Shown: positions 14,314 through 23,712 of the stretch, piece by piece
Position numbering within the stretch: the first letter of the stretch is position 1
Layout of the letters: the number at the start of each line of letters is the position of its first letter
Origin: Polyangiaceae bacterium
GTDB taxonomy: Bacteria > Myxococcota_A > Polyangia > Polyangiales > Polyangiaceae
NCBI GenBank assembly: GCA_020849655.1
Contig: JADLFU010000227.1
Span: 1 to 39,174, forward strand
Direction of reading: 5' to 3'
Length of the DNA: 39,174 nucleotides
Position numbers and translations under genes: made by a program
Notes under the pieces: generated by a model
Databases searched by the model: none
Told to the model about the DNA's origin: nothing
The model's input: only the letters and a program-made list of their open reading frames with translations

Positions 14314-15978
14314 ATGGAAGCCTTTCGCAGCCAGGGCCTGAAGACGGCCGTCTACGGCACGGTCGTCTTGGCGGTCGCAGTCGTCTTCGTCATCCAGTTC
14401 AACCCGGCGCAGCAGAAGGGCGGCGCGTCGCTGAAGAACGAGTGCGCGGCGCAGGTGCGCGGCCGGTGCGTCTCGGGGCGAGATTTTCGCACCACGCTCA
14501 GCATCGTCGTCGGCGGCCGCGACGAGGCGTGGGTCAAGCAGTCGGGCGTCCGGCAGAAGGTGCTCGACGGCCTCGTCGAGCGCGAGCTGCTCGTGATGGA
14601 CGCGGGCCGCCTCGGGCTGCGCATCTCGGACGACGAGCTCTCGGCGGAGCTGCGCTCGGGCGCCGTGCTCTTCTCGCTCCCCGCGGCCGAGCTGTACGAC
14701 GGCGCGCAGACGGCCATCACGATGCCGACGAAGGTCGACGGCAAGTTCGACGAGAAGACCTACAACAAATCGCTCCGCAGCTACGTCGGCCGCAGCCAGC
14801 AGGAGTTCCGCGAGATGCAGGAGCTCGAGCACGTCGCGGCGAGGATGCGCGACGTCGTGCGCGCGCGCGTGCGCGTCGGCGAGGGCGAGCTCTTCGACGT
14901 CTACGCGTCCCAGAAGACGACGGCGTCGTTCCGCTACGTGAAGCTCTCGCGCGGCTTCTTCACCCGGCGCGTGGACGTCGGCAAGGCCGCCATCGCCGCG
15001 TACCAGACCGACCACAAGGCCGAGCTCGACGCCGCGTGGGAGTCCAGAAAGTCTCAGTATCTCCCCGAGTGCCGCCGCGCGCGCCACATCCTCGTGAAGG
15101 TCGACCACACGGCGAAGGACGAGGAGCGCGCCCTCGCCCGCAAGAAGATCGAGGACGCCCGCGCCCGCGTGACGAAGAAGAGCGAGCCGTTCGAGGCGGT
15201 CGCCCGGGAGGTGAGCGACGACACCTCGGCGTGGGAGGGCGGCGACCTCGGCTGCTTCCAGAAGGGCCGCATGGTCAAGCCGTTCGAGGACGCCGTGTTC
15301 GCGATGAAGCCCGGCGACGTCTCGGATGTCATCGAGACGGAGTACGGGTTCCACGTCATCAAGCTCGAGGCCATCCGCGCCGGCGCCGACGCGGAGGCCG
15401 ACGGCCGCGCGCAGCTCGCGAAGGAGCGCATCCGCGCGGCCGAGGTCGAGGCGAAGACGTCGGAGCTCGGCAAGGCGCTGCTCGAGCAGGCCGCCGCGGG
15501 CAAGCCGCTCGACGAGGCGCTCGCGTCGCTGCTCGCGCCGTTCGATCAGCGCCCGGGGGCCGACGAGAAGAAGAAGGACGCCAAGGAGGCCGACAAGCCC
15601 GCGCCGCGCCCGGAGCCCGATCGGCCGGTCGTGGAGACGGCGCGCGACGCGACCGCGACCAAGCCCCCGGCGGGCCTCTCGCCGGACGACGCCGCGGCGC
15701 TCTTCGCGCTCGAGAAGCCGGGCGCGGTGCCGCCGTCGATCCTGCGCGGCGATGACGGCTACGTGGTGGCGCAGCTCATCGAGAAGAAGGCGGCGACGCG
15801 CGACGAGTTCCTGAAGGAGCGCGACAAGGATCCGCTCCTGCGGCAGATGCAGGCCGCGAAGCGTCGCGACGCCCTGCTCGCGTACGTCCATCGCCTGCGA
15901 GACGCGGCGAAGGCCGAGACGAAGATCAACCACGCGTACCTGGAGTCCGGGAAGGCCCCTGGCGAAGATGGCGAGTGA
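14314..15978 (+). CDS. Membrane-anchored PpiD/SurA-like peptidyl-prolyl isomerase
   Basis: This 554-residue protein has an uncleaved N-terminal membrane anchor (about 12-29, AVYGTVVLAVAVVFVIQF), placing the bulk in the periplasm. Residues about 40-200 are a helical SurA_N/trigger-factor-like chaperone region (VRQKVLDGLVERELLVMDA). A parvulin domain spans about 252-352: RRARHILVKVD, then SAWEGGDLGCFQKGRMVKPF, AFEDAVFAMKPGDVSD-type stretch and EYGFHVIKLE. The tail has a charged Lys/Glu/Pro linker and a second helical segment. It is expected to help fold outer-membrane or secreted proteins, plausible in a region rich in exported proteins. Its last 11 bases overlap the M16 peptidase gene. Confidence 0.87.
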   Translation: MEAFRSQGLKTAVYGTVVLAVAVVFVIQFNPAQQKGGASLKNECAAQVRGRCVSGRDFRTTLSIVVGGRDEAWVKQSGVRQKVLDGLVERELLVMDAGRLGLRISDDELSAELRSGAVLFSLPAAELYDGAQTAITMPTKVDGKFDEKTYNKSLRSYVGRSQQEFREMQELEHVAARMRDVVRARVRVGEGELFDVYASQKTTASFRYVKLSRGFFTRRVDVGKAAIAAYQTDHKAELDAAWESRKSQYLPECRRARHILVKVDHTAKDEERALARKKIEDARARVTKKSEPFEAVAREVSDDTSAWEGGDLGCFQKGRMVKPFEDAVFAMKPGDVSDVIETEYGFHVIKLEAIRAGADAEADGRAQLAKERIRAAEVEAKTSELGKALLEQAAAGKPLDEALASLLAPFDQRPGADEKKKDAKEADKPAPRPEPDRPVVETARDATATKPPAGLSPDDAAALFALEKPGAVPPSILRGDDGYVVAQLIEKKAATRDEFLKERDKDPLLRQMQAAKRRDALLAYVHRLRDAAKAETKINHAYLESGKAPGEDGE

Positions 15979-17290
15979 GCGTCGCGGCGCGCGGGCGCGG
16001 CGGGTGCCGAGGGTGCCCCACACGCGCGCGGCGTCGGCGGGGGGGCTGCCCGTCATCACCGTCCCGCGTCGGTCGCACCAGCGCGTCGCGGTCGCGCTGT
16101 TCGTGCGCATCGGCTCGCGGTTCGAGCGCGAGCCCGAGAACGGCATCTCGCATTTCCTGGAGCACATGCTCTACCGGGGCACGCGCACGCTGCCGACCGC
16201 GCACGCGCAGGCCAACGCGTTCGAGTCGCTCGGCAGCTCGCTCTACGCGGCCACGGCGACCGATCACGGCGTCCTGTCGCTGTCGCTGCCGCCCGAGAAC
16301 CTCGAGCCCGCGCTCCGGCTGCTCGCCGAGGTGGTGCTCACCCCGCGCTTCACGTGCATCGAGGTCGAGCGCCGCATCGTGCACGAGGAGATCCTGGAGA
16401 GCCTCGACGACGACGGCCGCAACATCAACGCCGACGATCTGCTGCGCGGGATGATGTTCGAGGGGCACGGCCTCGGGTACCCGATCACCGGCACGCCAGC
16501 GCACCTCGCGACGTTCACGGAGGCCGACCTCGCGCGCCACCACGCCGCGGCGTACGTCGTGTCGAACTGTGCGCTCGCGGTCGCGGGGCGCTTCGACGAG
16601 GGCCGCGTCCGCGGGTGGATCGACGACGCCTTCGCCCCGCTGCCGAGGGGCGCCCGCGCGGTCGTCGCGCCGCCGCCGCCGCTCGTCGCCCCGCGCGCGC
16701 GGTACGTCTCGAGCGACGGCAGCCAGACGGACGTGCGCGTCGGGTTCCGCGCGCCGAGCGAGCAGGACCCGAGAGAGCCCGCGGCGGAGATGCTCCTGCG
16801 CGTGATCGACGACGGCATGTCGACCCGCCTGTACGAGCGCATCTGCGACGAGCGCGGCCTCTGCTACGACGTGTCCGCGTCCTACGAGACGTTCGAGGAC
16901 TCCGGCGTGTTCGATTTCGGCGCCGAGACCCAGCACGCGCGCGCGCCCGAGGTGACCCGCGAGCTGCTCGCGCTCTGCCGCGATCTCGCCGACCACGGCC
17001 CGACCGAGGCCGAGCTCGAGAAGGCGCGCGCGCGCACCGCCTGGCAGACCCGCGCGATGCTCGACGACGCCGACGATCTCGCGGGCTTCTTCGGCCTCGC
17101 CGAGGTGGCGCGCGTGACGGCCAGCCCCGAGGCGCGCGCCGAGGAGCTGCTCTCGGTCTCCCGCGAGCAGGTGCGCGACACGGCCGCGACGCTCTTCCGC
17201 CCCGACAACCTGACCGCGGTCGCCGTCGGCGTGCTCGGCGCGAAGGCGGAGCGTGAGCTCGAGCGCGCGGTGTCGACCTACGGCAGATGA
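15968..17290 (+). CDS. M16 family (insulinase/pitrilysin-type) zinc peptidase
   Basis: This 440-residue protein has the inverted zinc motif HFLEH (His62, Glu65, His66) in ENGISHFLEHMLYRGT. The third ligand is Glu141 in ERRIVHEEI, about 75 residues later as in the family. The second M16 domain (about 190-420) has GFRAPSEQDP and the MSTRLYERICDERGLCYDV block. The length fits the small M16B processing-peptidase type that works as a homodimer, or in a pair with an inactive partner; no partner is adjacent. No signal peptide is evident: the N-terminus is Arg-rich. It overlaps the foldase gene by 11 bases. Confidence 0.9.
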   Translation: MASERRGARARRVPRVPHTRAASAGGLPVITVPRRSHQRVAVALFVRIGSRFEREPENGISHFLEHMLYRGTRTLPTAHAQANAFESLGSSLYAATATDHGVLSLSLPPENLEPALRLLAEVVLTPRFTCIEVERRIVHEEILESLDDDGRNINADDLLRGMMFEGHGLGYPITGTPAHLATFTEADLARHHAAAYVVSNCALAVAGRFDEGRVRGWIDDAFAPLPRGARAVVAPPPPLVAPRARYVSSDGSQTDVRVGFRAPSEQDPREPAAEMLLRVIDDGMSTRLYERICDERGLCYDVSASYETFEDSGVFDFGAETQHARAPEVTRELLALCRDLADHGPTEAELEKARARTAWQTRAMLDDADDLAGFFGLAEVARVTASPEARAEELLSVSREQVRDTAATLFRPDNLTAVAVGVLGAKAERELERAVSTYGR

Positions 17291-17301
17291 CCCGGTTTCG
17301 C

Positions 17302-17329
17302 TTGACTTCGAGACCGTTTGGCCGATAAG
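17302..17329 (+). promoter_or_regulatory. Putative sigma-70-type promoter for rpsO
   Basis: TTGACT (17302-17307) and GATAAG (17324-17329) are separated by 16 bases, the best -35/-10 pair seen in the window. The predicted start near 17336 gives a leader of about 60 bases with a CCCGC-CAA-GCGGG hairpin (17345-17357) and Shine-Dalgarno GAGAGG at 17387-17392. Confidence 0.55.
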
Positions 17330-17398
17330 GCCCTCGCGCTTTGACCCGCCAAGCGGGGCCGCCGTGGCTCCGAGGCGGGTGTCACCGAGAGGTCCACC

Positions 17399-17665
17399 AT
17401 GCTCCACACGAACCAGAAGGCAGAGATCGTCAGCAAGTTCCAGCGCGCCGAGGGCGACACTGGCTCCCCCGAGGTGCAGGTCGCGCTGCTCACCGAGCAG
17501 ATCGCGTTCCTCAACGAGCACCTGAAGACCCACAAGAAGGACCACGCGTCCCGCCGTGGGCTGCTGAAGATGGTCGGCCGCCGCCGCCGCCTGCTCGACT
17601 ACCTGCGCGGCGAGAGCGTCGAGCGGTACCGCGCGCTCGTCCAGGCGCTCGGCCTGCGCAAGTAG
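17399..17665 (+). CDS. rpsO: 30S ribosomal protein S15
   Basis: This 88-residue protein has the usual S15 length. Family blocks: [36 protein letters not shown], and the [13 protein letters not shown] 16S rRNA-binding helix. S15 binds the central domain of 16S rRNA early in 30S assembly. Shine-Dalgarno GAGAGG lies 6 bases before the ATG. The rpsO-pnp order is conserved widely in bacteria. S15 commonly represses its own mRNA through leader structure; the leader here has one small hairpin but no known class was recognised. Confidence 0.98.
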   Translation: MLHTNQKAEIVSKFQRAEGDTGSPEVQVALLTEQIAFLNEHLKTHKKDHASRRGLLKMVGRRRRLLDYLRGESVERYRALVQALGLRK

Positions 17666-17673
17666 TCCCTCCC

Positions 17674-17705
17674 CGGGGGCGGCGCGCCGCGTGGCGCCCG
17701 CCCCG
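17674..17705 (+). terminator. Stem-loop after rpsO (terminator, attenuator or processing site)
   Basis: CGGGG...GGCGC (17674-17685) pairs with GCGCC...CCCCG (17694-17705) around an 8-base loop, with a two-base internal mismatch. A T-rich stretch (17715-17724) follows after about 10 bases, too far for a classical intrinsic terminator. In rpsO-pnp operons such hairpins often reduce read-through or are nuclease-processed. Confidence 0.4.
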
Positions 17706-17785
17706 TCTCGCTCAGTTTCGTTTTGATTGACAAGCAGCTCCCACCCGCGTCGAGGCGCGTGGTCCCTTCGTCTTCGCTCTCTGTC

Positions 17786-17876
17786 GGTGACCGCCGGTCG
17801 CCGCTGGAGACCGGAGAAGAAGCCCGCATCCTCAGCGCCGCACAGCGCAGGGCGACGCCCTGCGAGAACCGAGGAT
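17786..17876 (+). promoter_or_regulatory. Structured pnp leader with sequestered Shine-Dalgarno
   Basis: Three elements are visible. Hairpin GGTGACC/GGTCGCC is at 17786-17802. Perfect hairpin GCAGGGC-GAC-GCCCTGC is at 17847-17863. An outer stem has ATCCTC (17828-17833) pairing with GAGGAT (17871-17876), which contains the Shine-Dalgarno GAGG just before the ATG at 17881. The arrangement fits known leader-based autocontrol of pnp, but no sequence similarity to the enterobacterial RNase III site was recognised. Confidence 0.5.
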
Positions 17877-17880
17877 CATC

Positions 17881-20103
<2,223 letters not shown>

Positions 20104-20165
20104 TCTCCCTCTGCTCGACGGCGCCTCTGCGGGTCCGATTTCGTGCCGCGCAGGCGAACACGGGC

Positions 20166-20171
20166 TAACCT
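20166..20171 (+). promoter_or_regulatory. -10-like TAACCT box for the zinc-ribbon/sppA/TPR operon
   Basis: TAACCT is followed by 9 bases and then ATG at 20181, with no Shine-Dalgarno sequence. It lies in the 77-base gap after pnp and may drive the three-gene unit independently of pnp. Confidence 0.45.
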
Positions 20172-20180
20172 CCCGCGCCG

Positions 20181-21902
20181 ATGGACGTCCGCTGCGATCG
20201 CTGCAGCACCGAGTACGAATTCGACGACGCGCTCGTCTCCGAGCGCGGCACCTCGGTGCGTTGCACCAACTGCGGGCACCAGTTCAAGGTGTGGCGCGCG
20301 GCGGCGTCCGGCTCCGACAGCTGGACGGTGCGCACCGCCGACGGCCGGGAGTTCGTCTTCTACAGCCTGCGCGAGCTGCAGCGCGCCATCCTCGGCAAGC
20401 AGGTGCAGCGCTCCGATCAGCTCGTGCGCGGCACGGAGCGCCGCGTGCTCGGGGGGATTCCCGAGCTCGTCACGTTCTTCGTCGACGCAGAGCGCGCCGG
20501 GAGCGTGCCGCCCCCGCGCGCGCAGCTCCCGACGCCGATGGGCCTCGGCGCGCCCCCCCCCGCCGCGGGGCTGTCGCGCCAGCAGAGCCTCGTCGACGCC
20601 GAGCCGCCCGCGCGACAGGTGTCGCTGCGGCAGTTGCAAGACCTGGATCCTCCGACCATCCCCGTCCCGGCGCTCGAGCCTGAGCCGGCGACGACGCGCA
20701 GGCCGACGTCGGAGCCACCGCGCGCTGCGTTCGCCCCGCCGGCGCAGAGGGCGCGCGCGCTCGCCCCGCCCGACGACGAGCTCGACGAGCCACCGCCGCG
20801 CAAGCAGGGCCGAGGCGGCGCGGTGTTCCTGGGGATCGTCGCGGTGCTCGCGCTCGGGGCGGCCGCCGTCGTCCTCGCGCCGAAGCTGATGGCGAAGCCT
20901 CCGAGCCCCACGGCGTCTGGGAGCGCCGCGCCCGCAGGGACGCCAAACGCGAAGGTCGCCGAGCTCGTCGTGAAGGGCGAGCGCGCGCTGACAGAGGGCG
21001 ATCTCGACGGCGCCCGGGACGCGCTGATCCGCGCGAGCGCGCTCGATGAGCACGATCCGAAGGTGGCGGTCGCGCTCGCGAACCTCGCCATTCTTCAGGC
21101 GGACGTGGCGTGGCTCCGCGTGAAGTTGCTGCCGCCCGGCGCGTCGGACGCGCGCGCCATCGCGAAGGCACAGCTCGACGATCTCGCGAAGCGGGCCGAG
21201 GCCGCGGTCGCGTCTGCGAAGCGCCTCGCGCCCGACGATCCCGCGGCGGCGCGCGCGGAGGTCGACGCGCTCCGGCTGGCGGGCGCCCAGGCGGACGCGA
21301 AGGCGCGCGCGGCCAAGCTGTCCCCGACCTCGCCGCTCTCGGCCTACTCCGTCGCGACGGTCGAGATGGGCGACGCCGAGCCTCGGTGGAGCGGCATCGC
21401 GGACAGGCTGCGCCTCGCGGCTGCCTCGGAGAGCCCCCCTGGCCGTGCGCGCGCGACGCTCGCATACGCGCTCGCCCGCGCGGGAGACGCCGCTGGTGCG
21501 AAGGCGGAGCTCGATCGCCTCGCCGCGGCGCCGCGCCCGTACCCGCTGCTCGCCGAGCTGCGCGCGAGCCTCGACAAGGAGCCGAGGGACGCCGGCGCGG
21601 ACGCCGCCGTCGATGCGGGCGGCAAGGCCACGGACATCGCGGCGCTCCCCGCGATGGGCGCCGCGCCTGGAGGCACGCCCGTCGCGGCAGCGCCCGTCCC
21701 CGCTGCGCCTGGCGCTGCCCCGCCTTCCGGAGGTGGCGACGACTACTCCGAGGCCGAGCTTCAGAAGCGCCTCTTCGGCGAGCACGGAGGCGGCGCGAAG
21801 GCTCCGTCGCCGGCTCCTGCTCCCGCGCCGACCAAGCCCCCGCCCGCGCCTGCTGGCCCGCACATCGACACGAGCGATCTCCCCGGGGTGACGCCGCCGT
21901 GA
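20181..21902 (+). CDS. Zinc-ribbon, GYF-like, single-pass membrane TPR protein
   Basis: This is a 573-residue protein. The N-terminus is a MJ0042-type zinc ribbon (Cys5, Cys8, Cys28, Cys31; VRCTNCGHQFKVW). Residues about 48-102 form a small GYF_2-like module (DSWTVRTADGREFVFYSLRE). A Pro-rich cytoplasmic linker follows, then a membrane segment at about 213-235 (GAVFLGIVAVLALGAAAVVL). Residues about 250-440 are TPR-like helical repeats, followed by a Pro/Ala-rich tail ending near IDTSDLPGVTPP. The same architecture recurs, as I recall, in myxobacterial proteins of unknown role. It overlaps sppA by GTGA. A cytoplasm-to-periplasm adaptor is a reasonable inference, but no substrate is known. Confidence 0.8.
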   Translation: MDVRCDRCSTEYEFDDALVSERGTSVRCTNCGHQFKVWRAAASGSDSWTVRTADGREFVFYSLRELQRAILGKQVQRSDQLVRGTERRVLGGIPELVTFFVDAERAGSVPPPRAQLPTPMGLGAPPPAAGLSRQQSLVDAEPPARQVSLRQLQDLDPPTIPVPALEPEPATTRRPTSEPPRAAFAPPAQRARALAPPDDELDEPPPRKQGRGGAVFLGIVAVLALGAAAVVLAPKLMAKPPSPTASGSAAPAGTPNAKVAELVVKGERALTEGDLDGARDALIRASALDEHDPKVAVALANLAILQADVAWLRVKLLPPGASDARAIAKAQLDDLAKRAEAAVASAKRLAPDDPAAARAEVDALRLAGAQADAKARAAKLSPTSPLSAYSVATVEMGDAEPRWSGIADRLRLAAASESPPGRARATLAYALARAGDAAGAKAELDRLAAAPRPYPLLAELRASLDKEPRDAGADAAVDAGGKATDIAALPAMGAAPGGTPVAAAPVPAAPGAAPPSGGGDDYSEAELQKRLFGEHGGGAKAPSPAPAPAPTKPPPAPAGPHIDTSDLPGVTPP

Positions 21903-23707
21903 GGCGGGCAGGGGCGCTCGCGCTCACGCTCGCGCTCTGTGCGTGCGGCGCTCGAGCGGACGCGCCGCCCGTCGCGTCGTCGGCGTCATCGGGGGCGCCG
22001 GTCTCGCCCGCATCGGTCGCGCCTGCGGCGGGCGCGGTCGTCGAGCTGGATCTGAGCCGAGGCGCCCCCGAGGTCCGCGCGGGCGGGCTGCTCCGCAACG
22101 ATCGTGTGAACTTCGTCGAGCTCTCGCTGGCGCTCGAGGGGCTCGCGGCGTCCGACGCGACCACCGTCTTCGTGAAGTTCGGCGGCACGAGGCTCGGGTG
22201 GGGGAGGAGCGCCGAGCTCGCGCGGGGGCTCGCGGGCCTGCGCGCGTCTCGACGCAGGGTCATCTGCCACGCGGACGACCTCGGCAACTCGTCGTACTGG
22301 GTGGCCGCGCAGGGGTGTGACCGCGTGTGGCTGAGCCCTGCCGGCGGCCTGTCGACGACGGGGTTCTCCACGGAGCTCGTGTTCGCGAAGGACCTGCTCG
22401 ACAAGGTCGGCGTCTCCGCCGACATCCTGCAGGTCGGCAAGTACAAGGGCACCGGAGAGACCCTCACGCGCGCCCACGCGAGCGACGAGGTCAAGGCGTC
22501 GCTCGGCGGGGTGCTCGGCGATCTTCGCGCGAGGTTCCTCGAAGGGGTGCAGGTCGGGCGCGGCCGCCACGACGCGCGCGTCGGCCTCGAGGACGGCCCG
22601 TACTCCGCGGAGGAGGCGCTCGCCGCGGGCTACGTCGACGCGGTGGGCTACCTCGACGCCGCGCGCGCCGACGCGGGGATCACCCCGACGACGAAGGTCT
22701 CCCAGGTGTTCGGTCCGTCGGCGCGCTCGGCGTCGGGGGAGGGGCTCGTCGGCCTGATCCGCGGCTTGACGGGTGGCAAGCGTCGGCGCTCGGCGCGAGG
22801 CGGCGTCGTGGTCGTGCTGCGCGCCGAGGGCGCGATCTCGATGGAGCGCGCTGGCGGGCTCACCGGCGGGGACGGCATCGACGCGCGCACGCTCACCGCG
22901 CAGCTGACGCGCCTCGGCCGCGACGACCAGGTGAAGTCGGTCGTGCTCCGCGTCGACTCTCCCGGCGGCTCGGCGCTCGCGTCCGATCTGCTCTGGCACG
23001 AGATCGTCGCGCTCCGGAAGAAGAAGCCCGTGGTCGTCAGCGTCGGCGACATGGCGGCGAGCGGCGGCTACTACCTCGCGGTCGCGGGCACGAAGATCGT
23101 CGCCGAGGAGACGAGCATCGTCGGCTCCATTGGCGTCGTCGGCGGCAAGGTGTCGCTCGGGCCCGCGCTCGCGAGGCACGGCGTCAACGTCGAGACGGTG
23201 ACGGCCGACGGCGCCGAGCCTCGCGGCGGCTACCTCTCGCCGCTCACCCCGTGGGACGACGCGACCCGCGCGCGCGTGCAGGCGACGATGCAGGGGGTGT
23301 ATGATTTGTTCCTCGCGCGGGTGGCCGAGGGGCGCGGCGTCACGAAGGAGGTCGCCGCCACCTTCGCCGAGGGGCGCGTGTTCAGCGGCCGCGAGGGGCG
23401 CGCGCGCGGGATGGTGGACGACTGGGGCGGCCTTGACCGCGCCATCGAGATCGCGAAGCGCGAGGCGTCGCTCGATCCGCAGGCGCAGGTGCGCGTGGTC
23501 GCCGCGCCAGGAGGGCTGCTCGAGCTGCTCGGAGGGGGCGGCGACGATCCCGGCGACGAGGACGCGCTGTCCGCGCGCGCGGTCGGCGAGGCGCGCCTGC
23601 TGCGCGAGCTGTCGCCCCCGCTGGCGGCGCACGCGGCGAGCCTGTGGCCGATGGTGCGCGGAGAGCGCGCGGTATTGGCCGTCCCGTTCGCGTTGCTGGT
23701 ACCGTAG
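21899..23707 (+). CDS. sppA: SppA-type signal peptide peptidase, predicted lipoprotein
   Basis: This 602-residue protein is of the long (tandem-domain) SppA class, S49 family. GTG start 21899 overlaps the previous stop. The N-terminus (MRRAGALALTLALCAC) suggests lipidation at Cys16 (the -2 position is Cys, so the lipobox is atypical), instead of the membrane helix of E. coli SppA. The N-terminal half supplies the general-base Lys in VGKYKGTGE (Lys183). The C-terminal half supplies the nucleophile Ser388 in VGDMAASGGYYLAVAG. VDSPGGSAL and GSIGVVGGKVSL are family blocks. The Ser-Lys dyad is thus complete. It would cleave remnant signal peptides or membrane peptides. It lies 5 bases before the giant TPR gene. 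Confidence 0.9.
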   Translation: MRRAGALALTLALCACGARADAPPVASSASSGAPVSPASVAPAAGAVVELDLSRGAPEVRAGGLLRNDRVNFVELSLALEGLAASDATTVFVKFGGTRLGWGRSAELARGLAGLRASRRRVICHADDLGNSSYWVAAQGCDRVWLSPAGGLSTTGFSTELVFAKDLLDKVGVSADILQVGKYKGTGETLTRAHASDEVKASLGGVLGDLRARFLEGVQVGRGRHDARVGLEDGPYSAEEALAAGYVDAVGYLDAARADAGITPTTKVSQVFGPSARSASGEGLVGLIRGLTGGKRRRSARGGVVVVLRAEGAISMERAGGLTGGDGIDARTLTAQLTRLGRDDQVKSVVLRVDSPGGSALASDLLWHEIVALRKKKPVVVSVGDMAASGGYYLAVAGTKIVAEETSIVGSIGVVGGKVSLGPALARHGVNVETVTADGAEPRGGYLSPLTPWDDATRARVQATMQGVYDLFLARVAEGRGVTKEVAATFAEGRVFSGREGRARGMVDDWGGLDRAIEIAKREASLDPQAQVRVVAAPGGLLELLGGGGDDPGDEDALSARAVGEARLLRELSPPLAAHAASLWPMVRGERAVLAVPFALLVP

Positions 23708-23712
23708 CCGCC

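Noticed and set aside
17727-17732. TTGACA as a separate pnp promoter
   Set aside because: A perfect -35 hexamer, but no acceptable -10 lies 15-19 bases downstream. It may still matter with another sigma factor.
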